A stretch of 64,000 nucleotides of DNA from Bacillus sp. UNC41MFS5 (lineage in GTDB: Bacteria; Bacillota; Bacilli; Bacillales_B; DSM-18226). Made by a program: the position numbers and the translations under genes. Below the pieces are notes generated by a model, which saw nothing but the letters and a program-made list of their open reading frames with translations, was not told the DNA's origin and searched no databases. Below, in pieces: positions 36,845 to 44,353 of this stretch (its first letter is position 1; every line of letters begins with the position of its first letter). The DNA is taken from the NCBI RefSeq assembly GCF_000686805.1, contig NZ_KK366017.1, positions 1,096,808 to 1,160,807 on the forward strand, written 5' to 3'.

Positions 36845-38206
36845 TTGGAATGGAAACAAGCTTTGCAGGAAATTCTGCCTAATGAACAAATAAGTGAAAA
36901 TCAAACCATCTTAGAACATCACAGCAAGGATGAATCGTACCATCAACCTGTGAAACCAGATATTGTAGTTTTTCCAAAAAATAAGCAAGAGATTTCAGAG
37001 ATTATGAAAATAGCATACAAGTATAAAATACCGGTTGTCCCTTTTGGGGCAGGTTCCAGCCTAGAAGGACATCCAATCCCCGTTTTAGGCGGGATCTCGA
37101 TGGATTTTCAATTCATGAATAATATCATTGAAGTAAGGGAAAATGACCTTCTTATAAAGGTACAACCGGGTGTTACTCGAAAACAATTAAATAAGGCACT
37201 CAAAAAGTATGGCCTTTTCTTTCCAGTTGACCCAGGTGCAGACGCGACAATTGGTGGTATGACTAGTACCAATGCCTCGGGTACTACCACCGTAAAATAT
37301 GGCGCAATGAAAGATGTCGTAAGAGGTCTTGAGGTAGTATTAGCAAATGGAGAAATTGCCAACATAGGTGGTTTAGCAGCTAAATCTTCTTCTGGCTATA
37401 ATTTAACTCCTTTATTTGTTGGCTCAGAAGGAACATTAGGAGTTTTTACTGAAATCACATTAAAAGTTTTTGGAATACCAGAAACTACTCTTGCTTGCAG
37501 AGTCGTATTCCCTACTATTGAGAAGGCTATCAAAGCTGCCAATGCAATGGTCACATCCGGTATTCCAATCGCTCGTGTGGAATTGGTAGATGATAGGTCT
37601 ATGAAACAAGCGAATATCCATAACCAAACAAAGTATCCTGAACAGCCCACACTATTCATGGAGTTCAATGGAAACGAAGAAGGGATTAAATCAGATGTTG
37701 CGTTTGCTCAGGAATTAGCAGGTCAAGAAGGCTGTACACAGTTTGTATATGAAACAGACTCAAAGAAAAAGGCGCAATTGTGGGAGGCACGCCACACCCT
37801 AGCCTATGCATTTAAACATGGATATGCAGAGAAGAAAAATATGAGTACGGACGTTTGTGTACCATTATCCAAATTACCAGATGCGATTTCTCATGCAAGT
37901 TCGTTACTCGAAACTTATGGATTGGTTGGCGGTATTGTTGGTCATGTTGGGGATGGTAACTTTCATGCATTAATCATGATTAATCCGAATGATCCAGTAG
38001 AATCAGATAAAGCACATACAGTTAATCATAAAATTGTAGAATTTGCGATTGATTGTGGCGGAACAGCTACAGGTGAACATGGTATTGGTCTTGGGAAGAT
38101 AGACTATCTATATAAAGAACATGCCAGTTCAATACATCTAATGAAAATGATAAAGGACCAGTTTGACCCACTTGGAATATTAAATCCGGGAAAGATGTTT
38201 AAATAA
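36845..38206 (+). CDS. GlcD-like FAD-linked 2-hydroxyacid oxidase
   Basis: A 453-aa flavoenzyme that oxidises a 2-hydroxy acid (glycolate or D-lactate). The FAD domain runs from PVVPFGAGSSLEGHPIP through MTSTNASGTTTVKYGAMKD and PLFVGSEGTLGVFTEITLKV. The C-terminal cap ends ATGEHGIGLGKI then DPLGILNPGKMF, both family hallmarks. TTG 36845 has GAGAGGATG upstream and aligns with family starts; an ATG at 36824 adds seven residues. No GlcE/GlcF subunits are adjacent. The next gene, an aldolase, could supply or use the keto acid, but a separate promoter lies between them. Confidence 0.9.
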   Translation: MEWKQALQEILPNEQISENQTILEHHSKDESYHQPVKPDIVVFPKNKQEISEIMKIAYKYKIPVVPFGAGSSLEGHPIPVLGGISMDFQFMNNIIEVRENDLLIKVQPGVTRKQLNKALKKYGLFFPVDPGADATIGGMTSTNASGTTTVKYGAMKDVVRGLEVVLANGEIANIGGLAAKSSSGYNLTPLFVGSEGTLGVFTEITLKVFGIPETTLACRVVFPTIEKAIKAANAMVTSGIPIARVELVDDRSMKQANIHNQTKYPEQPTLFMEFNGNEEGIKSDVAFAQELAGQEGCTQFVYETDSKKKAQLWEARHTLAYAFKHGYAEKKNMSTDVCVPLSKLPDAISHASSLLETYGLVGGIVGHVGDGNFHALIMINPNDPVESDKAHTVNHKIVEFAIDCGGTATGEHGIGLGKIDYLYKEHASSIHLMKMIKDQFDPLGILNPGKMFK

Positions 38207-38253
38207 TATAAGATTCAAATGTTTTCGTAATATACGTCGATGTTACGAATTTT

Positions 38254-38295
38254 CCGAAAAATAAGTTGACACTTTCGGATAAACCGTGTTATAAA
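38254..38295 (+). promoter_or_regulatory. Promoter with overlapping dyad before the aldolase gene
   Basis: TTGACA (38266-38271) and TATAAA (38290-38295) with an 18-base spacer make a good sigma-A promoter. The -35 box is enclosed by an inverted repeat CCGAAA (38254-38259) / TTTCGG (38273-38278), a candidate operator. Confidence 0.65.
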
Positions 38296-38378
38296 CACAA
38301 TAAGAAATTTTAGTACTTAAAAGTATAAAAGTATGAAATAATATTGAAAAAGTGAAATAAACAGGGGGAAATACTATC

Positions 38379-39338
38379 ATGGAACAACGTAGCAAAATAT
38401 TAGACTGTACCATTCGTGATGGAGGATTAGTTAACAATTGGGATTTCAGTGTCGAATTTGTTCAGGACTTGTATGAAGGCCTTAGTGCTTCAGGTGTTGA
38501 ATACATGGAGATTGGTTACAAAAATTCTCCTAAACTTCTTAATGCGACCGAGCCCAATCCATGGAGATTTCTTGATGATAACTTCTTGAAAGAAATTATC
38601 CCTGTGAAAAAGTTCACCAAGCTATCAGCTTTAGTAGATATTGGGCGTGTAGATCCCAATGATATTCTCCCTCGTGAACAAAGTGTTCTAGATATGATTC
38701 GAGTGGCTTGCTATATCCGTGAAGTGGATAAGGGCTTAGAACTGGTCCAGATGTTTCATGATTTGGGTTATGAAACTTCCCTTAACATTATGGCATTATC
38801 AAGTGTACCTGAACAACAGCTGATTAAAGCGTTCGAATTGGTGAAGGAAAGCCCTGTCGATGTGGTTTACATTGTTGATTCTTTTGGAAGCTTAGACCCT
38901 GTGGATATTGAGCACCAAGTGAAAAAATTTAAAGAGATGATTCCGAACAAACAACTGGGAATCCATACACATAACAATATGCAGTTAGCCTTTGCCAATA
39001 CTTTAACTGCACTTCGTAATGGGGTTACCTACCTGGATTCGTCTGTATATGGCATGGGACGGGCAGCAGGTAACTGTAACACAGAACTTCTCGTTAGCTA
39101 TATTCAAAAATCAAGCTATGAAATTAAACCGGTTCTTGGAGTCATTGAGAAGCACATGCTTGAAATGCGTGAAAAGTGGGAATGGGGCTATATCATTCCT
39201 TATATGATTTCAGGCGTTCTTAATGAGCATCCACGTGTGGCAATGGCTTACCGTGATAGTGCTGATCGTGATAACTTCGTAGATTTTTATGACAAGGTAA
39301 CATCACCTGAAAGTACAGTGGCTACTACTTTAAAATAG
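38379..39338 (+). CDS. HMGL-family aldolase (4-hydroxy-2-oxovalerate aldolase-like)
   Basis: A 319-aa TIM-barrel aldolase. The N-terminal KILDCTIRDGGLVNNWDF carries the catalytic Arg-Asp pair. VYIVDSFGSLDP and GIHTHNNMQLAFANTL carry the metal-binding histidines of the DRE-TIM family. YGMGRAAGNCNTELLV is the usual glycine-rich strand. It resembles the aldolase domain of 4-hydroxy-2-oxovalerate aldolase, but the C-terminal helical communication domain is short and no acetaldehyde dehydrogenase partner is adjacent. It could serve the tryptophan/anthranilate pathway 13 kb downstream, whose final aldolase is otherwise missing. AGGGGGA lies before ATG 38379. Confidence 0.82.
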   Translation: MEQRSKILDCTIRDGGLVNNWDFSVEFVQDLYEGLSASGVEYMEIGYKNSPKLLNATEPNPWRFLDDNFLKEIIPVKKFTKLSALVDIGRVDPNDILPREQSVLDMIRVACYIREVDKGLELVQMFHDLGYETSLNIMALSSVPEQQLIKAFELVKESPVDVVYIVDSFGSLDPVDIEHQVKKFKEMIPNKQLGIHTHNNMQLAFANTLTALRNGVTYLDSSVYGMGRAAGNCNTELLVSYIQKSSYEIKPVLGVIEKHMLEMREKWEWGYIIPYMISGVLNEHPRVAMAYRDSADRDNFVDFYDKVTSPESTVATTLK

Positions 39339-39350
39339 TTTAAATTGCTC

Positions 39351-39382
39351 AAGGTACCTCTTTCGATGGGGTACTTTTTTTA
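39351..39382 (+). terminator. Rho-independent terminator
   Basis: GTACC / GGTAC stem extended by AA/TT and followed by seven T, 13 bases after the aldolase stop. Confidence 0.78.
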
Positions 39383-39435
39383 TTTTTACTAATGGCTATG
39401 CTTCCACAAAGAAGTCTGAGCCATAAAAGGATATA

Positions 39436-41085
39436 ATGAATTTTGTGCGATTCCATGTAGTTAACAAGGAGGTATGCCATCTGAAATCCAAAAACATATC
39501 GCTACAGATAAAAATATTTGGGCTCGTTCTATTACTAGGGCTATTTTTAATCATTCTGCTAACAGTATTTTTCAGTTATATGGAAAGTAAACAAATAGAG
39601 GAAAACAGGGGCAGGATGGCGCTGGAAATTTCAAGAACGGTTTCATTTATACCCACGATTATTGCTTCGTTTCAGACAAGTGATCCATCCAAAACGATAC
39701 AACCCTTAGCAGAGAAGATTCGGAATGAAACCGGTGCTGAGTTTGTTGTCATTGGAAATAAAGAGGGGACAAGATTTTCGCATCCTTTACCATCGATGAT
39801 TGGTAAGAAAATGAAGGGTGGAGATAACGAAAGGGCAATTAAGCAAGGGGAATATTATGTCTCTAAGGCCAAGGGTTCACTAGGGCCTTCAATAAGAGGG
39901 AAATCACCTATTTTTAATGATAAGGGTGAAGTGATCGGAATCGTTTCTGTGGGATTTCTGCTTGAAGATGTCCATCAGCAAATTATGAATAATCTTACCA
40001 AGGTACTTCTTGTTTCTCTTTTCGCATTTTTTGTCTCTCTTTTTGGAAGTATCTTGCTGGGAAAAAATATTCGCAAAGATACAATGGGGCTCGAACCGTT
40101 TGAGATTGCTGCACTATATAAAGAAAAGAATGCTGTACTTCATGGAGTGAAGGAAGGGATTTTAGCTATTAATAAAGTGGGATATATCACGATGATGAAT
40201 CAGCCTGCTAAGAGACTATTACAAATTAACGGGTCGGTCCGCCATATAAAAGTAGATGGGTTATTTCCTTCTGACTATTTGTATGAAGTATTAAAATCAG
40301 GAAATCCACAAGTTGATAAAGAAATGGTCTTGGAAGATAAAACGGTTATTGTCAACTGTACTCCGCTCTTTGAAGGGTCTGGAGTAAGTGGAGTGGTTGC
40401 TTCTTTTCGTGATAAAACAGAAATTGAGCAGATGTTAAACACCCTATCAGAAGTAAATAGCTATTCGGAAGATCTTCGTGCGCAAACACATGAATACACC
40501 AATAAATTATATGTGTTATTAGGACTGCTTCAGCTAGGAGAAAATGAACAGGCAATTGAAATGCTCCAATCTGAAACACAAGTGTTGCAATTTCAGAATT
40601 CTATTGTTTTTAACCATATCAAAGACACGAAAGTCCAAGCTATTCTTTTAGGAAAATTGGGTAAGGCTTCTGAAAAGAAAATAAAATTTGAGATCATATC
40701 TGATAGCTTTTTAAAGGAATTGCCATCCCATTTTAAGCTTTCGAACTTAATTGTGATTCTTGGGAACTTAATTGACAATGCCTTTGAAGCTGTCTATGGT
40801 GTGGATTCTCCTACGGTAAAATTCTTCGCTACAGATATTGGCAGTGATATCATATTTGAGATTGCGGATAATGGGAAAGGAATAACTGACGTAGAAATTC
40901 CACTCCTATTTTCAAGAGGGTTTACATCTAAAGAAGGGTCTGAGCCGAGGGGATTTGGCCTGTCCAATGCAGAGGATGCCGTGTTAGAAATGAATGGTAT
41001 GATTGAGGTGCAGAGTACCCAGGAAAGTGGAACTGTCTTTACCGTGTACCTACCGAAGGAATTCGAGAGGAGTGAAAAAATTTGA
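39436..41085 (+). CDS. citS: Citrate/dicarboxylate sensor kinase (CitS/DcuS type)
   Basis: Membrane sensor for extracellular carboxylates. A first helix (IFGLVLLLGLFLIILLTVFF) is followed by an extracytoplasmic PAS/Cache sensor (about residues 50-185), a second helix near 190-205 and a cytoplasmic PAS domain (VKEGILAINKVGYITMMNQP). The transmitter is Spo0B-like, with histidine in DLRAQTHEYTNKLYVLLGLL. ATPase boxes are NLIDNAFEAV, DNGKGI and GFGLSNAEDAV. ATG 39436 has AAAAGG five bases upstream; however, the strongest ribosome site, AAGGAGG, precedes an in-frame CTG at 39481, which may be the true start. The stop overlaps citT. Confidence 0.9.
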   Translation: MNFVRFHVVNKEVCHLKSKNISLQIKIFGLVLLLGLFLIILLTVFFSYMESKQIEENRGRMALEISRTVSFIPTIIASFQTSDPSKTIQPLAEKIRNETGAEFVVIGNKEGTRFSHPLPSMIGKKMKGGDNERAIKQGEYYVSKAKGSLGPSIRGKSPIFNDKGEVIGIVSVGFLLEDVHQQIMNNLTKVLLVSLFAFFVSLFGSILLGKNIRKDTMGLEPFEIAALYKEKNAVLHGVKEGILAINKVGYITMMNQPAKRLLQINGSVRHIKVDGLFPSDYLYEVLKSGNPQVDKEMVLEDKTVIVNCTPLFEGSGVSGVVASFRDKTEIEQMLNTLSEVNSYSEDLRAQTHEYTNKLYVLLGLLQLGENEQAIEMLQSETQVLQFQNSIVFNHIKDTKVQAILLGKLGKASEKKIKFEIISDSFLKELPSHFKLSNLIVILGNLIDNAFEAVYGVDSPTVKFFATDIGSDIIFEIADNGKGITDVEIPLLFSRGFTSKEGSEPRGFGLSNAEDAVLEMNGMIEVQSTQESGTVFTVYLPKEFERSEKI

Positions 41086-41768
41086 ATAGAATAAAAGTCG
41101 CGATTACAGAAGATGATTTCCGAATAGCCGATATCCATGAGAAATTTTTAAATAAGTTTAAGGAAATCGAAGTGGTTGGTAAGTCATTAAATGGTGAGCA
41201 AACTCTAGAACTGTTAAAGGAGAAAAGCCCCGACTTATTGATTCTTGATGTCTATATGCCAGACATGCTGGGTTCTGATTTGCTTCCAATCATTCGAGAG
41301 CGTTTCCCTAAGATAAGTATTATTATGGTCACAGCTGCGACTGATAAAATTTTCCTTGAGAAAGCATTAAGCTACGGAGTAGAAAATTATTTAATTAAAC
41401 CTGTAAATAGGGAAAGATTTGACGAAGTGGTCTTAGAATTTATAAAAAAACACTCCCTCCTATCTTCTGGCCAAGAGGTCGACCAGAATTATGTTGACCT
41501 CCTTTTCGGTAAAAATAAGATTGAAAAGTTGGGGAAGGGTACGGGATTACCTAAAGGAATTGATGAAATCACCCTTGGAAAGGTGAAAAACGCTCTACAA
41601 GTAAAAAACCAGGGACTTTCTGCTGAAGAAGTAGGGAAGGAAATTGGTGCTTCTCGAATTACAGCACGGAGATATCTAGAATATCTATCCTCTATAAAAG
41701 AGGCAAAAGCAGAAGTGGTTTATGGAATTGTCGGGAGGCCGGAAAGAAAATATTATCCTGTTAAGTGA
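41082..41768 (+). CDS. citT: Response regulator of the CitT/DcuR family
   Basis: A 228-aa regulator. The receiver domain has acidic ITEDD near residue 9, the phosphorylated aspartate in LLILDVYMPDM and the lysine in YLIKPVNRERF. The C-terminal DNA-binding domain contains a helix-turn-helix (GLSAEEVGKEIGASRITARR, then YLEYL). It starts at TTG 41082, overlapping the kinase stop, with GAGGAGTG upstream. In B. subtilis CitST switches on citM, which is exactly the gene that follows. Confidence 0.93.
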   Translation: MNRIKVAITEDDFRIADIHEKFLNKFKEIEVVGKSLNGEQTLELLKEKSPDLLILDVYMPDMLGSDLLPIIRERFPKISIIMVTAATDKIFLEKALSYGVENYLIKPVNRERFDEVVLEFIKKHSLLSSGQEVDQNYVDLLFGKNKIEKLGKGTGLPKGIDEITLGKVKNALQVKNQGLSAEEVGKEIGASRITARRYLEYLSSIKEAKAEVVYGIVGRPERKYYPVK

Positions 41769-41857
41769 GGATGCCAATTGGCATCCTTTTAGTTTGTTTT
41801 GCCTAGCGTGAACAAAATGAACAAAATATAGAATAATGTACGATAATAACTTTATTT

Positions 41858-41871
41858 TGGAAACGTTTTCA
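41858..41871 (+). promoter_or_regulatory. cre site upstream of citM
   Basis: TGGAAACGTTTTCA fits the CcpA consensus TGNAANCGNWWNCA at every position and is near-palindromic. It is 52 bases before the citM start. Catabolite repression of citM through a cre site is established in B. subtilis. Confidence 0.88.
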
Positions 41872-41922
41872 CCATAGAATATTTAGATTATTATTAATTT
41901 ACTAACAAAAGGGGGTAAAATG

Positions 41923-43215
41923 ATGCTGGCAACTTTAGGATTTTTAATGATTTTTATTTTTATGATACTTATTATGACAAAACGTTTATCAGCTATGATT
42001 GCTTTAATGGTGGTGCCTGTTGTATTTGCATTAATAGGTGGATTCGGAAAAGAATTGGGACCTATGGCGCTTGAAGGGATAAAAAGTGTGGCACCAACAG
42101 GAATTATGATTCTTTTTGCGATTCTCTTTTTCGGAATTATGATAGATGCAGGTGTATTTGATCCAATCATCTCGACAATCTTGAAAGTAGTAAAAGGGGA
42201 TCCTGTAAAAATAGCGATTGGAACAGCAGTCCTTGCGTTATTAATTTCCCTTGATGGTGATGGAACGACTACATATATGATTACCATTTCAGCGATGCTT
42301 CCATTGTATAAACGAATTGGCATGAGACCTTTGGTCCTGGCAGGAATTGCTGTATCTTCTTCAGGTGTGATGAACCTTCTTCCATGGGGAGGACCAACTG
42401 CTAGAGCAATGACAGCACTACATCTTGAAATGGGGGATATTTTTACTCCGGTAATCCCTAGCATGATAGGCGGCGTGTTGTTTGTATTATTTATGGCGTA
42501 CTGCCTTGGTAGAAAAGAGCGCAAACGTATTGGAGTTGCAGAAATAGATTATAGCACGATGGCTATGATGGCAGCTACTTCTGAGGATGCTTATCTGAAA
42601 CGTCCAAAACTAATACTTGTAAACTATCTATTAACCATTCTACTTTTAGTTGCATTAATCCAAGAAGTGTTGCCTTCCACGGTATTGTTTATGATAGGCT
42701 TTGCGATTGCTATTACGCTTAATTATCCTAATATTTCTGAACAAAAAGAACGAATTATGCACTATGCGGATAATGCCTTATCAGTTGTTTCCATGGTGTT
42801 TGCTGCAGGGATTTTTACAGGTATTCTTTCAGGGACGAAAATGGTGGATGCCATGGCACAAACGATGATTACTCATATTCCCGATGCTCTTGGCTCCCAT
42901 TTTGCTCTCATTACAGCAATAGCTAGTGCTCCTTTTACATTTTTTATGTCCAATGATGCCTTTTACTATGGAGTTCTACCATTGCTTGCTAAAGCGGCAA
43001 GTGTGTATGGAATTGATCCAGCAATGATTGGAAGAGCATCACTATTAGGATTACCAGTTCATTTATTAAGCCCTTTAGTACCTTCCACTTATTTATTAGT
43101 TGGTATGGTTGGAGAAGATTTCGGAGATTTACAGCGCACTTTTCTAAAATGGGCATGCGGATCAACAGCAGTGATGATATTAGTTGCAGTTCTATTGTCA
43201 ATTATTCCAATCTAA
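41923..43215 (+). CDS. citM: Metal-citrate:proton symporter (CitMHS family)
   Basis: Secondary transporter that imports citrate complexed with a divalent metal. It has 430 aa and about 12 helices and begins MLATLGFLMIFIFMILIMTK. SLDGDGTTTYMITISAMLPL and SSGVMNLLPWGGPTARAMTA are family signatures, followed late in the protein by PFTFFMSNDAFYYGVLPLLA. GGGGG lies seven bases before ATG 41923; an adjacent ATG at 41920 is possible. Regulation by the upstream CitST pair and the cre site is expected. A 13-bp hairpin follows the stop. Confidence 0.93.
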   Translation: MLATLGFLMIFIFMILIMTKRLSAMIALMVVPVVFALIGGFGKELGPMALEGIKSVAPTGIMILFAILFFGIMIDAGVFDPIISTILKVVKGDPVKIAIGTAVLALLISLDGDGTTTYMITISAMLPLYKRIGMRPLVLAGIAVSSSGVMNLLPWGGPTARAMTALHLEMGDIFTPVIPSMIGGVLFVLFMAYCLGRKERKRIGVAEIDYSTMAMMAATSEDAYLKRPKLILVNYLLTILLLVALIQEVLPSTVLFMIGFAIAITLNYPNISEQKERIMHYADNALSVVSMVFAAGIFTGILSGTKMVDAMAQTMITHIPDALGSHFALITAIASAPFTFFMSNDAFYYGVLPLLAKAASVYGIDPAMIGRASLLGLPVHLLSPLVPSTYLLVGMVGEDFGDLQRTFLKWACGSTAVMILVAVLLSIIPI

Positions 43216-43227
43216 CAGCTAGTCCAT

Positions 43228-43260
43228 AGTCCAAAGACTCGTTAGGAGAGTCTTTGGACT
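43228..43260. terminator. Perfect 13-bp hairpin after citM
   Basis: AGTCCAAAGACTC / GAGTCTTTGGACT with a 7-base loop. No strong T-run follows, so read-through into the AEC transporter gene is possible. Confidence 0.7.
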
Positions 43261-43298
43261 AAATTTGATTTTAAGGGAGTAGAATAAAGGAGAGTTTT

Positions 43299-44222
43299 AT
43301 GGAAGTATTTTTTCTTATTGTATTAAATGTTATTTTGCCTGTATTTACTTTAATAGGAGCTGGTGTCTTTCTTCATCGAAAATTTAAGTTTGATATGAAC
43401 ACTTTATCAAAGCTAAATACTTATTTTCTCATGCCTTGCGTTAGTTTTGTTAATATTTACCAAAATAATGTTGGCGGAGAAACACTTTTGCATATTCTTG
43501 GCTTTTTAGTAATACAATGTTCATGCTTAATGATTATAAGTAGTCTAATCTCTAAAGTGGCTAAATTTGACAATGGTCTGTCATCCACTTTTAAAAATAG
43601 TGTGGTCCTTAATAACTCTGGAAACTTTGGTTTACCTGTCAGTCAACTAGTTTTTCAACATAACCCATTGGGTGCATCCATACAGATTGTCGTTATGATT
43701 TTTCAGAATTTGCTAACCTACACTTATGGATTACTGAATTCTGTTTCTGTTGATCAAAATGGATTGAAAGCAATGAAGGAGTTTCTAAAAAACCCCGTCA
43801 TATATGCCTTTTTATTAGGATTGTTCCTCCATATGTATCATATTAACATCCCGAATTTTCTATGGACTCCAATAAACAATACTTCCAATGCATTTTTGGC
43901 AGTGGCGCTAATTACATTAGGGGCACAAAGTGCTTTTATAAAAATAAGTCGTTTCTCTTTGCCGCTGTTTTTAAGTTTACTTGGTCGTTTAATCCTATCT
44001 CCAGCAATTGCATTCATCATTATTTTATCATTAAAGCTGGATGGCACTACGGCACAGGCGTTGTTTATAGCAAGCTCTTTCCCCACATCAAGAAACAGTG
44101 CTCTTTTCGCTTTAGAATATGGAAATCATCCAGATTACGCTGCACAAGTTGTTTTGTTATCTACTTTACTTAGCGTGATTACAGTAACCACAGTTGTATT
44201 TTTATCGAAAATTTTATTTTAA
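43299..44222 (+). CDS. AEC-family transporter (malate permease-like)
   Basis: A 307-aa membrane protein of the auxin-efflux-carrier family with about ten helices. It starts FLIVLNVILPVFTLIGAGVF; NNSGNFGLPVSQLVF is the conserved motif in the first half, and FPTSRNSALFALEYG in the second. Bacterial members include malate and malonate carriers such as MleP. Its position next to citM suggests dicarboxylate transport. AAAGGAG precedes ATG 43299. It is followed by a strong terminator. Confidence 0.88.
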   Translation: MEVFFLIVLNVILPVFTLIGAGVFLHRKFKFDMNTLSKLNTYFLMPCVSFVNIYQNNVGGETLLHILGFLVIQCSCLMIISSLISKVAKFDNGLSSTFKNSVVLNNSGNFGLPVSQLVFQHNPLGASIQIVVMIFQNLLTYTYGLLNSVSVDQNGLKAMKEFLKNPVIYAFLLGLFLHMYHINIPNFLWTPINNTSNAFLAVALITLGAQSAFIKISRFSLPLFLSLLGRLILSPAIAFIIILSLKLDGTTAQALFIASSFPTSRNSALFALEYGNHPDYAAQVVLLSTLLSVITVTTVVFLSKILF

Positions 44223-44229
44223 TTTTTTG

Positions 44230-44257
44230 AAGACCGTTTATTTATTTAAACGGTCTT
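44230..44257 (+). terminator. Rho-independent terminator
   Basis: AAGACCGTTTA / TAAACGGTCTT 11-bp perfect stem with a 6-base loop, then GTTGTTG; the T-tract is modest. Confidence 0.8.
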
Positions 44258-44353
44258 GTTGTTGACATACTATATTGTTAAACCCGATAACATTAAATAT
44301 AATGAGAATAGTTTGATAGTTACCAAGAATAAAACAACCTTAAGAAGAGGGTA

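Noticed and set aside
41883..42524. Minus-strand frame of 213 codons opposite citM
   Set aside because: Composition mirrors the membrane-helix codons of citM; no ribosome site and no family resemblance.
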